Below, piece after piece: positions 1-12,046 of a stretch of DNA of 64,000 bases. Source of the DNA: Thalassospira sp. MCCC 1A03138 (GTDB taxonomy: Bacteria > Pseudomonadota > Alphaproteobacteria > Rhodospirillales > Thalassospiraceae); contig NZ_JFJY01000013.1 of NCBI RefSeq assembly GCF_002115785.1, positions 58,850 to 122,849 of the forward strand, given 5' to 3'. The translations under genes and the position numbers were made by a program. The notes under the pieces were generated by a model. That model saw only the letters and a list, made by a program, of their open reading frames with translations, was not told where the DNA came from and ran no database searches. The number at the start of each line of letters is the position of its first letter. Within the stretch, counting starts at the first letter, position 1.

Positions 1-327
1 GTTCTCGCGGATCGTCAGGTCCATATAAAGGTTCTTGCCCAGTCCCTGGGGCATATAGGCGATTTTGGGCAGAACGCTGTTTCGGTGGCGCGTGTCGTCC
101 ATCGGTCCGCCCAGCGTTTCGACCACGCCATCCTGCAATTTGCGCGCACCCGATATCAGGGCAAGGGCGGTGGATTTACCCACACCGTCCGGTCCGATAA
201 AGCCGATGGTCCGGCCTGTGGGGATATCAAGGCTGATATCGTCAAGCGCATGAACATGGCCGTATCGGTGGCGGACATGGTCCAGCCGCGCGGCAAGACT
301 TGCGCCATTTTCAGGAGCGTTGCTCAT
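1..327 (-). CDS. rbbA: RbbA-like ABC transporter ATP-binding protein (N-terminal fragment, runs off window)
   Basis: Only the first 109 codons are in the window; the gene continues leftwards past position 1. The fragment holds an ABC nucleotide-binding domain start: a Walker A GPDGVGKS at residues 45-52 and a Q-loop (YMPQGLGKN) near residue 94. The unusual PDGVGKS form of the P-loop is typical of the large RbbA/YhiH ATPase-permease fusions. The ATG overlaps the stop of the HlyD-type adaptor gene by 4 bases (ATGA, 324-327), so the two are translationally coupled, matching the yhiI-rbbA pairing. A plain ABC-2 ATPase cannot be excluded because the remainder is outside the window. Confidence 0.8.
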   Translation of the reverse strand, partial: MSNAPENGASLAARLDHVRHRYGHVHALDDISLDIPTGRTIGFIGPDGVGKSTALALISGARKLQDGVVETLGGPMDDTRHRNSVLPKIAYMPQGLGKNLYMDLTIREN

Positions 328-1337
328 TCCTGAAGGCTCTGGTTCAGTGTCGCATCATCGGGAACATTGGGTGTAAAGCGTTCCGGCCAGTTTTTATGAT
401 CGGCCAGCATGACATAGGCCTCGCCGGGCAGGCCGGTTTTGACCCGTTTGCGATGTTCTTCAAGCAATTCGCGCGCGATGCGTATTTTTATCCGGAACAT
501 CAGCTTGTCGCGTTCACTTCTGGTTTCGACCTCGCGCGGGGTGAATTGTGCATCATCGGCAACGAATGACACATAGGCCGGGATCACAAAATTCGGTGCC
601 GCATCCAGAACAATGCGCGCCTCGTTGCCGACAAAGGCCAAACCGGCCTGCCGGGTCGGCAGGAAGATCGTCATGTACACATCGGTGAGGTCGAGAACCG
701 TGACCACCGGGTCGCCACCCGCAAGAACTTCGCCGGGTTCGGCAAGGCGATATTGCACCCGCCCGCCGCGCGGTGCCTTAAGGACGGAATCATTGATCTG
801 CACCTGAATGCGGTCAAGCTCGGCCTGGGCGGCCTCGACATTACGTTCGCTGCTTGTCTGGCGCGATTTTGCCGCCGCAAGGGCGGCCTGGGCCACGTCG
901 CGTTCCGATTTGCGCTGATCGACCTGTTCACGCGCGATATTGTTGCTTTTGACAAGCTCGTTGGCGCGTTCAAGCTGTCGCTGCGCGAGGGAAAGCTGGC
1001 TTTCTTTCTGAGCGATATCGGCCTTGGCTTCGAAAATGCCTTGTTGCGCACTGGCAACTTCGGCGCGGGCCTTGGCAAGGCTGGCCTGAAGTTCGGCCGT
1101 ATCCATTCGCGCCAGAACCTGACCGGCTTGCACCACGTCGCCCTCATCGACCAGAACCTCGTCGACCCGGCCGGCATATTTGGTTGCCACCCGGACTTCC
1201 TCGGCCTCGATCCGGCCATTGCCGCTGGCGATGAATTCGGGAAGGGTCTCCTGATTTTGCTGCCAGTAATAGTAACCGCCCCCGGCAATCGCGATGATCA
1301 CGACAAGGATCGCCAAAGGCACGCGCAGTTTGCTCAT
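324..1337 (-). CDS. HlyD family secretion/efflux periplasmic adaptor protein
   Basis: This is a 337-residue periplasmic adaptor with one N-terminal membrane anchor (about residues 6-27). It is followed by a biotinyl-lipoyl-like half motif (ATKYAGRVDEVLVDEGDVVQAG), an alpha-helical hairpin rich in Gln, Ala and Lys (about residues 75-180), the returning lipoyl half (VLKAPRGGRVQYRLAEPGE) and a beta-barrel domain. The frame is open to a TTG at 1349, but the ATG at 1337 is preferred because GGAGG lies 5 bases upstream of it. The coupled downstream ATPase suggests a YhiI/RbbA-type export system; the substrate is unknown. Confidence 0.88.
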   Translation of the reverse strand: MSKLRVPLAILVVIIAIAGGGYYYWQQNQETLPEFIASGNGRIEAEEVRVATKYAGRVDEVLVDEGDVVQAGQVLARMDTAELQASLAKARAEVASAQQGIFEAKADIAQKESQLSLAQRQLERANELVKSNNIAREQVDQRKSERDVAQAALAAAKSRQTSSERNVEAAQAELDRIQVQINDSVLKAPRGGRVQYRLAEPGEVLAGGDPVVTVLDLTDVYMTIFLPTRQAGLAFVGNEARIVLDAAPNFVIPAYVSFVADDAQFTPREVETRSERDKLMFRIKIRIARELLEEHRKRVKTGLPGEAYVMLADHKNWPERFTPNVPDDATLNQSLQE

Positions 1338-1535
1338 TCCGCCCTCCAAGACAGGATTGCCGGGTTTGTGGCCACGGATGTGCCATCGGCATATAGGGGT
1401 TATCGCAAGCAGGTTATAGCTTTAACGCGATAAAGTCTGGAATGATCCTGACCTGAACGGCAAGGTAAATCTTTGATCTTACGCAATTTAGAAAAGTATC
1501 AGGAAGGTCGCGAAAGGTATTGTGATCCAACGCGC

Positions 1536-2678
1536 TTAGATATCGATATCAGCCCAGATCAGGTGATGATCTGATGCTGCCTGATGCTTTTTGGTGAAGC
1601 CCGGATATGTTGTCCAGCGTGACGGTCGTGATCCCGGCCAGATGCCTTTGCGATAAATGCCGCCTTTGGTCACCCGGTCAAACAGGGCAGGCGAAAGCAA
1701 CAGATAATCGATTTTATCATCATCATTGCCAAGGCCATGCGTGCCGGTTCCCCGGTCGCCATTACCGGCATTGAATTCGAACTCGGTAAAATTCGGGTGG
1801 GCCGAAACATCGAGAAGAGCGGTACCGTTCAGCAACGGGTCAAGCTCGGCACTGTCGGGCGTATCGTTAAGATCGCCCAGAACCACGATGTTTTCAAAAC
1901 CCTCGGCGATCAGGCGATTGTAATAGGCCGCAACCGCCAATGATTGTGCCAGTCGCTTGGCACGGCTTGCCGGGTCATTGCCGCCATATTTGCTTTTGAA
2001 ATGGTTCGGCAGGACCATGATCTGTGCGCCCGATGGTGTGATGATTTCATATTCCGGGCAATCGCGGCTGAAAATCGGGGCACCGTCGGGTTTCAGGTCA
2101 TCGACGTGACTGCGCATTTCGCCAATCGGGTAACCTTCGTGGGTAGCAAGGCCGACATCAATGCCGCGTCCGTCATTGCCATCAATAATCATCATGTGGC
2201 GATAGGGCACGGGCAAAACGCCCTTTTCGCGCATGAAATCCTGAAACGCCAGCAAAACCGGGCGGCTTTCAATCTCGACCAGTGCCAGGACATCTGCCCC
2301 GACATCACCGATCATGCGCGCGGTGTTTAACATTGCGGCTTCGTCCACCGGCCCCATGCGAAGCTCACACCAGCCGACCCAGTCATCGCGGCCATCGGCA
2401 ACAATGTAGGGCTGCCTGGGCGGGCGGGGGCGTGAAATCAACTGGCCGCGAATTTTGCGAATGCGGGTAAACTTTCCCTCGTCACTGCGCAACATGCCAA
2501 GCCGTGTAATCAGTGTTAACATGCGTGCCGTGTCGGCATCGCTGTAAACCGGTTTTCCAAACAGCTTGTTCAGCTCTGCATGGGCATCCAGCACATCGCG
2601 ATGCGCTTCGGGGTCTTCATCGTTAAAGACTTTTGCCCGGTCAAACAGGTTTTCGACGTTAAACGTAGCAATCCGCAT
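1536..2678 (-). CDS. endonuclease/exonuclease/phosphatase family protein
   Basis: This 380-residue protein has the DNase I-like EEP fold. Visible motifs are the N-terminal ATFNVENLF (residues 4-12), the acidic ligand in ALVEIES (132-138), the GDLNDTPDS metal and active-site motif (268-276), DDKIDYLLL near 320 and the C-terminal SDHHLIWADI with the catalytic His. No signal peptide is apparent, so it probably acts in the cytoplasm. The substrate could be nucleic acid or a phosphoester; these families are not separable by eye. It stands alone, with 186 bases to the HlyD gene. Confidence 0.85.
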   Translation of the reverse strand: MRIATFNVENLFDRAKVFNDEDPEAHRDVLDAHAELNKLFGKPVYSDADTARMLTLITRLGMLRSDEGKFTRIRKIRGQLISRPRPPRQPYIVADGRDDWVGWCELRMGPVDEAAMLNTARMIGDVGADVLALVEIESRPVLLAFQDFMREKGVLPVPYRHMMIIDGNDGRGIDVGLATHEGYPIGEMRSHVDDLKPDGAPIFSRDCPEYEIITPSGAQIMVLPNHFKSKYGGNDPASRAKRLAQSLAVAAYYNRLIAEGFENIVVLGDLNDTPDSAELDPLLNGTALLDVSAHPNFTEFEFNAGNGDRGTGTHGLGNDDDKIDYLLLSPALFDRVTKGGIYRKGIWPGSRPSRWTTYPGFTKKHQAASDHHLIWADIDI

Positions 2679-2808
2679 GACGTCCCCCGATACTCGTTTC
2701 GCTGTGCCGTGGTGAAGGATGAAATTCTACCACAGGTATTATGCGGGCGTGGCGTCAAATATGAAGTGTCATGTTTGTGACGATATCGGGAAGGACGGGC
2801 GATTTAGT

Positions 2809-2820
2809 CCCCATATGGGG
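2809..2820. promoter_or_regulatory. perfect 12-bp palindrome upstream of the REC-EAL gene
   Basis: CCCCATATGGGG lies in the 246-base gap between the divergent EEP nuclease and REC-EAL genes, 105 bases before the REC-EAL start. Its position suggests an operator, but I do not recognise the regulator. The rest of the gap shows no gene. Confidence 0.3.
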
Positions 2821-2924
2821 ATGTTTTGAAATCCCGTCCCGCCATAGGGTCCCGCATGTAATGGGCGATCGGCTGTGAAGCACTGCTGGATCGCGTTCTG
2901 CTTCATCGGGAAGGCTTTGCAAAT

Positions 2925-4094
2925 ATGAACAACGTTAACCCCTTCAAACCGACCGTCGTTTTTGTCGATGATGACGAAAATCTGTTGCGTGGCGTTGCGC
3001 GGGCCCTGGGGCAGCGTTACAACGTGGTTTCCTTCTCCGATCCGGTTGAGGCTCTTTCATGGCTTCGCGATAATCATCGAAAAGTTGACGTGATTGTTTC
3101 GGATCTGGCCATGCCGGGCTTTTCCGGCATGCGGTTGTTGCGCGAAATGGTCGGTATTGCGCCGAATATCCCGCGTGTTCTGCTATCGGGGCATCTTGAT
3201 AATTCTGCAATGAACAAGGCCATTAACACGGCTTTTGTATCGTGCATATTATCCAAGCCCGCATCGATTGAACTGATCCGCAAATCCATCGAACAGGCGC
3301 TGAGTTCGCGTGCGATTGATCTGGCCGGGACCCTGATTACACCGGGGCTGGTCATGCGGGCGATCAAAAATAACGGTTATTCGATTGTCTTTCAGCCGCG
3401 CATCGAGACAAAGACCGGCCTGGCCTGCGGGCTTGAAGTCCTGATCCGTTTTCCTAACCTTCAGAAACGTTTCCTTCTTGAGGAAATCATTCTGGCCTGC
3501 GAAGGACATCCGGCCATCAATCTGCTGACCACAGCGGTGATGAATGAAGTGCGCAGGCAATCCAAGGATATCCGGTCCCGGTTCGATTTTTCGCCAACCG
3601 TTTCGATCAACTGTTCGCCCTATTCCATTCGCAATAACTGCTTTCTCGAAGAAATCCTTCATTTCAGAAGCGACATGCTGCTTTGCGATATCAGGATCGA
3701 AGTCGAAATCACCGAACATAGCGACATCGTCAAAGACCCGGCATTCCTTGCCAATGCCGCAATTCTCAAAAATCGGGGTGTTGCGATTTACATCGATGAT
3801 TTTGGCTCGGGAAGCAACTCGGTGGAGCTTCTTGAAGCCGGTGTTTTCGCCGGGGTCAAGATTGATCGCGAATTCATCGCAACAGCAAATGGGGATTGTC
3901 TCAAATCATCATTTGCCGCGTGGGTCGTGAAGGCTTCGCATGATCTGGGCCTGCGCGTTGTTGCCGAAGGTGTCGAAGACGCCAATGTTGCGCAAAGGAT
4001 GCAGGCGCTTGGTGTTGAAGAAATGCAGGGCTTCTTTTTCGCAAGGCCAGCAGCGCTTGATAAAATACCAACCGGTGCTTTTGCCCTTTGCTGA
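2925..4094 (+). CDS. response regulator with EAL (c-di-GMP phosphodiesterase) domain
   Basis: This 389-residue protein joins a receiver domain (about residues 9-125, acidic pocket VDDDE, phospho-acceptor Asp60 in IVSDLAMPG, Lys111 in LSKPAS) to an EAL domain (about 150-385). The EAL motif reads EVL, but the residues needed for c-di-GMP hydrolysis are present: Glu171, Asn229, Glu261, Asp291-Asp292 (YIDDFGSG), Lys312, Glu348 (VAEGVED) and Gln368 (MQGFFFARP). It is therefore probably active, lowering c-di-GMP when phosphorylated. No partner kinase is adjacent. No clear ribosome-binding site precedes the ATG. Confidence 0.9.
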   Translation: MNNVNPFKPTVVFVDDDENLLRGVARALGQRYNVVSFSDPVEALSWLRDNHRKVDVIVSDLAMPGFSGMRLLREMVGIAPNIPRVLLSGHLDNSAMNKAINTAFVSCILSKPASIELIRKSIEQALSSRAIDLAGTLITPGLVMRAIKNNGYSIVFQPRIETKTGLACGLEVLIRFPNLQKRFLLEEIILACEGHPAINLLTTAVMNEVRRQSKDIRSRFDFSPTVSINCSPYSIRNNCFLEEILHFRSDMLLCDIRIEVEITEHSDIVKDPAFLANAAILKNRGVAIYIDDFGSGSNSVELLEAGVFAGVKIDREFIATANGDCLKSSFAAWVVKASHDLGLRVVAEGVEDANVAQRMQALGVEEMQGFFFARPAALDKIPTGAFALC

Positions 4095-4130
4095 AAGCTG
4101 TTTTACCTTATGAACGGCTAAAGCTGATTC

Positions 4131-4439
4131 TTACATCTCCAGATCAAACACAATCAGCCCGGAAATCTCGCCATCGGCGGCTTTGACCAGTTCGGCACCC
4201 AGCGCCTGATGTGTCGGATGCGCAAGATAGGCATCGCGCGCCGCTTCATCGTCGAAATCGATACAGAAACCGTGCGTGAATCCCTGTTCGAGTTTTTCCG
4301 GGCTAACAGAAATCCCCCCATCAAAGCCACGCATGCCGGCTATTTCATTGCCAAGCTGTGCCAGTGCATCAAACAGGCTGTCTATTACGGTTTCGTCAAT
4401 GCCGGGTTTGAATTTGATCAGAACGATATGGCGAATCAT
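4131..4439 (-). CDS. Dabb family (stress-responsive A/B barrel) protein
   Basis: The protein is 102 residues, the usual length of a single dimeric alpha/beta-barrel (Dabb) domain, beginning MIRHIVLIKFKPG and containing the characteristic GF...HGFCIDFDDEAARDAYLAHP stretch. The frame runs open 45 codons further upstream, but GAAGGG just before the ATG at 4439 and the family N-terminus support the short form. The function is unknown; family members resemble small monooxygenase or cyclase folds. It converges with the REC-EAL gene. Confidence 0.85.
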   Translation of the reverse strand: MIRHIVLIKFKPGIDETVIDSLFDALAQLGNEIAGMRGFDGGISVSPEKLEQGFTHGFCIDFDDEAARDAYLAHPTHQALGAELVKAADGEISGLIVFDLEM

Positions 4440-4702
4440 GGCGGGCCCTTCACCTAGTACTGGAATGCCCGATTGAACCGGGATATCGCGTTTGGTGTCA
4501 ATAGCGTCAATCTGCCACCTATCCGTAACGGTGTGACGCCTGATTCCAAGATTCTGGTTGAAAAAGTGTGACATACCGCACTTTCGAAAATTCTTCCTCT
4601 TGAAATATACCTTTGATATAATACTTTAGAATAGGTTTTGTTGCGGAGGGTGGGTATTTTTCCCTTCCAAAGTCGTAATGTGGTGAAAAAAGGATAGGCG
4701 GT

Positions 4703-6190
4703 ATGGCTTTCAATATTTTCGGAAACGGTGGATCATCGCAAGGGCAGCAGATCTATGAAGCCCTTGGTAGATCCATGGCCGTTATCGAATTTTCGCTGGA
4801 TGGTAAAATCCTGACAGCCAATGCCAATTTCCTTTCGACGATGGGTTATGAGCTTGGCGATATCGTCGGTAAGCAGCATGCGATTTTCGTCACAGCCGAT
4901 TACGCAAAAAGCCCGGAATACAAGCAGTTCTGGAAAACCCTTTCGGATGGAAAATTCGTAGCCGATGCATTCCAGCGCGTACGCAAGGACGGGGATACCG
5001 TGTGGCTTGAAGCCACCTATAACCCGATCCTGAATACGGCCGGGAAGCCGGTAAAGGTCATCAAATTTGCGACCGATATCACCGTGCGCCGTAAGGAACG
5101 GGCACTTAACGAGGGCGTTCTGACCGCGATTGACCGATCCCAGGCGATGATCGAATTTGATCTGACGGGCAAAATCCTTAAGGCCAATGGCAACTTCCTG
5201 AAAACCATGGGCTATTCCGAAGGGGAGGTTGTCGGCAAGCATCACAGCATGTTTGTCGCCCCGGGCTATGCCCAATCAACCGAATACAAGGATTTCTGGG
5301 CCAACCTGCGCCGGGGCGATGTGCAGGCCGCACAGTTCAAGCGGTTGGCAAAGGGCGGCAAAGAAGTCTGGCTTGAGGCGACCTATAACCCGATTTTTGA
5401 TCAGAATGGCAAACCCGAACGGGTCATCAAGCTCGCGACCGATATTACCGAGCAGGTCCAGCTTCTGATCGATCTTAAAAAAATGATCGATACCAATTTC
5501 ACCGAAATTGACGATAACATCGTAAGCCTTGACGAGGCCGCGATGAGCGGAACATCCGCCGCGGCGCAAAGTTCGAACTCGGTGCAGACCGTTGCCGCCA
5601 GTGCCGAGGAACTTTCCGCCTCAATCGCGGAAATTTCGCGCAGCATGGCACAAAGCCGCGATGAAACCGAACGGGCCTTTTCCCAGACAGTCAGTGCCAA
5701 CCAGTCGACCCAGAAAATGGCCGATGTCGTTGCCGCGATGACGGGCATTGTCGAAGTCATTCAGGGCATTGCCGGGCAGATCAACCTGCTCGCACTTAAC
5801 GCAACCATTGAGTCCGCTCGTGCGGGCGAGGCGGGCAAAGGCTTTGCCGTGGTCGCCAACGAGGTCAAAAACCTTGCCAATCAGGCGGCCAAGGCAACCG
5901 ATCAGATTTCAGCCGAAATCAGCGGGGTTCAGGAAATTTCAAACGAGGTTGTCAGCTCGCTTGAAACCATTCGCGGTTCCATCGAAACGGCACGCGACAG
6001 TGTCACCAGCATATCGGCATCGGTCGAAGAACAAAGTGCCGTGACCGAAAGCGTGTCGCAAAACATGCAGACAATGGCCGTCTCGGTCGATGAACTTGCC
6101 CGGCGGCTTGACGAAATCCGCTCGATTTCCGGCGGGGTCGGGAGCTCGGTCAAGCGCACCCGCGAAGCTGCCGAAGTGCTGACGCGCTAG
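4703..6190 (+). CDS. soluble methyl-accepting chemotaxis protein with two PAS domains
   Basis: This 495-residue protein has no membrane segment. Two near-identical PAS domains (about residues 18-125 and 140-250, each ending in a PAC motif of the type [10 protein letters not shown]...KFATDIT) precede a methyl-accepting signalling domain (about 285-495). That domain contains the conserved hairpin tip ([33 protein letters not shown]). It probably senses redox state or a small ligand through a PAS cofactor in the cytoplasm and signals to CheA. The AAGGATAGGCGGT stretch before the ATG contains a good ribosome-binding site. The doubled PAS is an internal duplication. Confidence 0.93.
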   Translation: MAFNIFGNGGSSQGQQIYEALGRSMAVIEFSLDGKILTANANFLSTMGYELGDIVGKQHAIFVTADYAKSPEYKQFWKTLSDGKFVADAFQRVRKDGDTVWLEATYNPILNTAGKPVKVIKFATDITVRRKERALNEGVLTAIDRSQAMIEFDLTGKILKANGNFLKTMGYSEGEVVGKHHSMFVAPGYAQSTEYKDFWANLRRGDVQAAQFKRLAKGGKEVWLEATYNPIFDQNGKPERVIKLATDITEQVQLLIDLKKMIDTNFTEIDDNIVSLDEAAMSGTSAAAQSSNSVQTVAASAEELSASIAEISRSMAQSRDETERAFSQTVSANQSTQKMADVVAAMTGIVEVIQGIAGQINLLALNATIESARAGEAGKGFAVVANEVKNLANQAAKATDQISAEISGVQEISNEVVSSLETIRGSIETARDSVTSISASVEEQSAVTESVSQNMQTMAVSVDELARRLDEIRSISGGVGSSVKRTREAAEVLTR

Positions 6191-6212
6191 GTGCGAAGAT
6201 ATCCGATACGAT

Positions 6213-6248
6213 AAAAGCCCGGCTGGTTATGGGATCAGCCGGGCTTTT
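6213..6248 (+). terminator. rho-independent terminator after the double-PAS chemoreceptor gene
   Basis: A 13-base stem, AAAAGCCCGGCTG with its exact complement, surrounds a 10-base loop. The right arm ends in TTTT followed by more T. It lies 22 bases after the MCP stop and may also serve dgdA, which converges on it. Confidence 0.9.
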
Positions 6249-6278
6249 GTCTTTTTTGGCGGGGCGAGGAGGGGACGA

Positions 6279-8582
<2,304 letters not shown>

Positions 8583-8601
8583 TGGTGGATCAGTCGACCC
8601 G

Positions 8602-11600
8602 TCAGACCAGTTCGGTCAGATACTCCACCGGATGCTTGGGCTTTGTCCCTTCGAAGCGGGCGACCTGACAGCGGCAGGAATAGCCGGTGACGAGCATGTT
8701 ATCCAAGCCCGTCTGATCGACTTTCTTTTTCCAGCTTTGGTCATAAAGCGCGCGGGAGGTTTCCTGATGGCGGGTTTCGTGGCCGTAAACGCCTGCCATG
8801 CCGCAACATCCGGTTTTCTCGGTCGCGAGTTTGATGCCGAAGGCTTCGAAAATCTTTTGCCATTTGACGCCGACATCGGGGATTGATGTTTTTTCCGTGC
8901 AATGCGGGAAGAGCGTTGCCGGGGCCGTACCTCCTGCATTCCCGCTGCTTGCGGGCAGGGTAAGGCGGTTTTCCGTGATTTCGGCGGACAGCCATTCATG
9001 GAACAGATGCACGCGGTAATCCGGTCGGTCGCTGCCAAGGCGCTGGGCATATTCCTGCCGATAGGTCAGCGTTACGCTGGCCTCGATCCCGATCAGGGGC
9101 ACACCGGTTTTGGCCAACCGGCCATAGACGATATCGTTTTGTTTGGCCTGATAATCAAAGCGTTTGAGGAAGCCCTTTACATGCAAGGTCTTGCCATTCG
9201 GGCGATAGGGCGGCACGAAAACGCGGTAACCGAGCTTTTGCAGAAGGTCGATATGGGCGGTGAAAACATCGATGTCATAGTGGCTGGTGAAGCAATCCTG
9301 CAAAAGCACCACGGATTTGGCGCGATCGGCATCTGATAATGCTTCAAGATCGGCCAGTTTGAATTTGCCGATACCTCGTTTGCGCAGGGCTTTGCCGACA
9401 CTTTGGCGGCTGAGTTTCGGCAAATCGGTCAGGCCGATCAGGCTTTTGAAAATCCAAGGCATCGGCGGGATGGACTGCAAGGCATTGAAAAGCAACGGGG
9501 CCTTTGCCATCAACGGCGCAATGCTTTCAAGCTGCGCGATCACATAGTCCTTTACCGGCCGTTTGTAGCGGGTGTGATAGGCCTCCAGAAACCGTGATTT
9601 CATTTCCGGGATATCGACCTTGACCGGGCATTGCCCCGCACAGGCCTTGCAGGACAGGCAACCGGCCATGGCATCATAGACATCGTGCGAGAAATCGCGC
9701 GCATTGATCACGGCAAGGTCCTGATTGCGCGGATCGGTGCCGACTGAAAGCTGCCGGATCCATTCGCGGACCAGTCCCGCCCGGCCCTTGGGCGAATGAA
9801 CGCGGTCGCGTGTGACCTTATAGGACGGGCACATCGCATCCATCAGGTCCCAGTTAAAGCAGGCCCCGTTGCCGTTGCACCGCGTCGCGTTGAGGTATTC
9901 ATCGCGCAGCCTGTCTTCGATCTGGCGGTCAAGCTGACCACGCATCGGGGCCGCGTCAATCGCGGTGATCGGGGTGTTTTTTGAATAGGGGGATGCGATC
10001 TTGCCGGGGTTTAATTGTCCTTCCGGATCAAAGGCTTCCTTGATGCGCTTGAGCACATCATAAAGCTCCGGCCCGAAATAGGTTGGTGAATATTCGCCGC
10101 GAAAACCCTTGCCGTGTTCGCCCCAGATCAGGCCGTTATATTTTTTGGTCAGGTCAACGACCCTGTCCGATACACGGCGCAGGCGCGCTTCGTCCTGCTC
10201 GTCACACATGTCAAGCAGCGGGCGGACATGCAGACAGCCGACATCAACATGGCCAAACATGCCGTAATCAAGCCCCTCGGCATCGAGCAAAGCCCGGAAT
10301 TCCGCGATAAAATCGGCAAGGTTTTCCGGTGGGACGGCGGTATCCTCAACAAAGGGGGTCGCGCGGCGTTTGCCCTCCAGATTGCCAAGCAATCCAACGG
10401 ATTTCGCCCGGATTGACCAGATGGCGGCGATCTGCGTCGGATCGGTTGCCTGCACAAAGCCGATGGGGGCATAATCCGCATCCGGATTGACATCAAGATG
10501 GGTGCGCAGTTCGGCCTGTTTTGCCGCGACGTCTTCGGGCGTTTCACCAACAAATTCAACGACATTGAAGCCGCGTGTCGGAACAGAGCTATCCTCCGTC
10601 CCGAGCAGTTTTCCCAGCAGATGCCAGCTTTCATCCTGCTTTGCCAGTTCCATGACCTTGTCATCGATGCTTTCGATGGCGACCGGGTCAAACTGCACAA
10701 GGGTGCCAACATGGCGAAGCGCACTGTCAAAGCTGTCATAGCGCACCACCGTGACCGCCTTGTGCTTTGGCAGCGGAATGACGCGCAGCGTGATTTCCTT
10801 GACCATGCCAAGGCTGCCCTCGGCCCCGGCGATCAGGAAGCTTAAATTCATATCCCCTTGATCCGAAACGGCTTCCTTGAGGTTATAGCCCGTAAGCCCG
10901 CGGTTCATTTCCGGGAAAATCGCGTTGATCTGATCCCGACGCGGCATGATTTCATCATGGATTTTGCGATAAAGCCGACCGGTGCGGTCGTCACGCGCCA
11001 TGATTTCGCGGGCCTCGACGGCACTCATTGCGTGGGTGCGGAAATCGGTGCCGTCGATCAGAACCGTGGTCATGTCATTGATATAATGGCTTGTTTTGCC
11101 ATAAATCCGCGATCCCTTGCCGGAGCTATCGGACCCGATCATGCCGCCAATGGTCGCACGGCTGGCGGTCGAGACGGCAGGCGGGAAGAAGAAACCATGC
11201 GGTTTCAGCCAAGCGTTAAGCTGATCCAGGACCACGCCTGGCTCGACATGGACCTGCCCCTTTTCGGCATCAAAACCCAGTATGTTATTGAGATGCTTGG
11301 ATGTATCAAGGGTTATGGTGTTGTTAAGCGACTGGCCATTGGTGCCCGTCCCGCCGCCGCGCGGGGTGATTTTGACCTCGCTGAATTCCTCACGCCCGGC
11401 CAGTTCCATCACAACGTTGATATCATTGCAGTTTTTTGGCTGCAGGACGGCGGTTGGCATCACCTGATAGACGCTGTTATCCGTCGCATTGATCAGGCGT
11501 GAGGGGAAATCGGCATGGATTTCACCGGCAAATTTCCCTTCTTTTTCAAGGGCTTTGAGGAAACCAAGTGTGAGACTGTCAAGCGACCGGTCCGGGGTCA

Positions 11601-11700
11601 GAACCGGCAGGCGATTGAAGCGCGAAAAGCTGCGGCGGGCGGGGGGTGATCCGGCGGTTGATCTGGTCATCGGGCTGGCGGTCGGAGCGGGCGCGGTCAT
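8602..11700 (-). CDS. ydiJ: FAD-binding and Fe-S cluster dehydrogenase, YdiJ type (D-2-hydroxyacid/D-lactate oxidation)
   Basis: The 1032-residue protein fuses three parts. First is a FAD-binding PCMH domain (ITPRGGGTGTNGQSLN, then GGMIGSDSSGKGS), then a FAD-linked oxidase C-terminal domain (EHGKGFRGEYSPTYFGPE). Third is an Fe-S part with Cys motifs (CNGNGACFNWDLMDAMCPSY and CLSCKACAGQCPVKV) and a Cys-rich C-terminal domain (EKTGCCGMAGVYGHE). This is the architecture and length of YdiJ, a membrane-linked D-2-hydroxyglutarate/D-lactate-type dehydrogenase. The frame is open to 11751, but GAGAGA precedes the ATG at 11700. It stands alone; the AT-rich gap upstream carries repeats that may regulate it. 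Confidence 0.85.
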   Translation of the reverse strand: MTAPAPTASPMTRSTAGSPPARRSFSRFNRLPVLTPDRSLDSLTLGFLKALEKEGKFAGEIHADFPSRLINATDNSVYQVMPTAVLQPKNCNDINVVMELAGREEFSEVKITPRGGGTGTNGQSLNNTITLDTSKHLNNILGFDAEKGQVHVEPGVVLDQLNAWLKPHGFFFPPAVSTASRATIGGMIGSDSSGKGSRIYGKTSHYINDMTTVLIDGTDFRTHAMSAVEAREIMARDDRTGRLYRKIHDEIMPRRDQINAIFPEMNRGLTGYNLKEAVSDQGDMNLSFLIAGAEGSLGMVKEITLRVIPLPKHKAVTVVRYDSFDSALRHVGTLVQFDPVAIESIDDKVMELAKQDESWHLLGKLLGTEDSSVPTRGFNVVEFVGETPEDVAAKQAELRTHLDVNPDADYAPIGFVQATDPTQIAAIWSIRAKSVGLLGNLEGKRRATPFVEDTAVPPENLADFIAEFRALLDAEGLDYGMFGHVDVGCLHVRPLLDMCDEQDEARLRRVSDRVVDLTKKYNGLIWGEHGKGFRGEYSPTYFGPELYDVLKRIKEAFDPEGQLNPGKIASPYSKNTPITAIDAAPMRGQLDRQIEDRLRDEYLNATRCNGNGACFNWDLMDAMCPSYKVTRDRVHSPKGRAGLVREWIRQLSVGTDPRNQDLAVINARDFSHDVYDAMAGCLSCKACAGQCPVKVDIPEMKSRFLEAYHTRYKRPVKDYVIAQLESIAPLMAKAPLLFNALQSIPPMPWIFKSLIGLTDLPKLSRQSVGKALRKRGIGKFKLADLEALSDADRAKSVVLLQDCFTSHYDIDVFTAHIDLLQKLGYRVFVPPYRPNGKTLHVKGFLKRFDYQAKQNDIVYGRLAKTGVPLIGIEASVTLTYRQEYAQRLGSDRPDYRVHLFHEWLSAEITENRLTLPASSGNAGGTAPATLFPHCTEKTSIPDVGVKWQKIFEAFGIKLATEKTGCCGMAGVYGHETRHQETSRALYDQSWKKKVDQTGLDNMLVTGYSCRCQVARFEGTKPKHPVEYLTELV

Positions 11701-11793
11701 GATGTCTCTCTGGTCTCTTTTTCGGCGCGCGGGCGGCGTCATTTGACCCATTTGACAGGAGGCGGATTAAATAGACAAATTTAAAATTCCGAA

Positions 11794-11820
11794 GGATTAT
11801 TCATTTTTAGTGAATAATCC
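11794..11820. promoter_or_regulatory. perfect 10-bp inverted repeat upstream of ydiJ
   Basis: GGATTATTCA (11794-11803) and its exact complement TGAATAATCC (11811-11820) flank a 7-base spacer. It could be an operator for ydiJ, whose start is 94 bases away. On the plus strand a GATTTTT follows, so a weak terminator is the alternative. Confidence 0.4.
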
Positions 11821-11896
11821 GATTTTTCAACCTGGTCGGTGGCCCTATGCCGACCGTGCCGAGGGGGCAAAAAAGGGCTCCGGCATCGGTTTTATT

Positions 11897-12046
11897 AAAG
11901 TCGTATTATATGATTATAATGAATTTTGTATAAATTATACTATCGCTTTGGCGCGCAAATGGTCCCGATCCATCAGGAAAACGGCGGTGTTCAGGGCTTT
12001 GATGCACCGCCGGTGCGGGAAATTATAAAAGTCTTATCATATGATT
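11897..12046. repeat. 19-bp imperfect direct repeat, two copies
   Basis: The motif AAAGTC(G/T)TAT(T/C)ATATGATT occurs at 11897-11915 and 12028-12046, matching at 17 of 19 positions. The second copy contains the palindrome ATCATATGAT. Both lie between the ATPase gene and ydiJ and could be binding sites for one regulator. Confidence 0.45.

Noticed and set aside
753..1433. A 226-codon plus-strand open frame over the HlyD gene
   Set aside because: It is the shadow of the HlyD adaptor, which has a clear membrane anchor, lipoyl halves and coupled downstream gene.
11810..12028. A 72-codon plus-strand ORF in the ydiJ upstream gap
   Set aside because: It has no ribosome-binding site or recognisable motif, and it overlaps the repeat elements.
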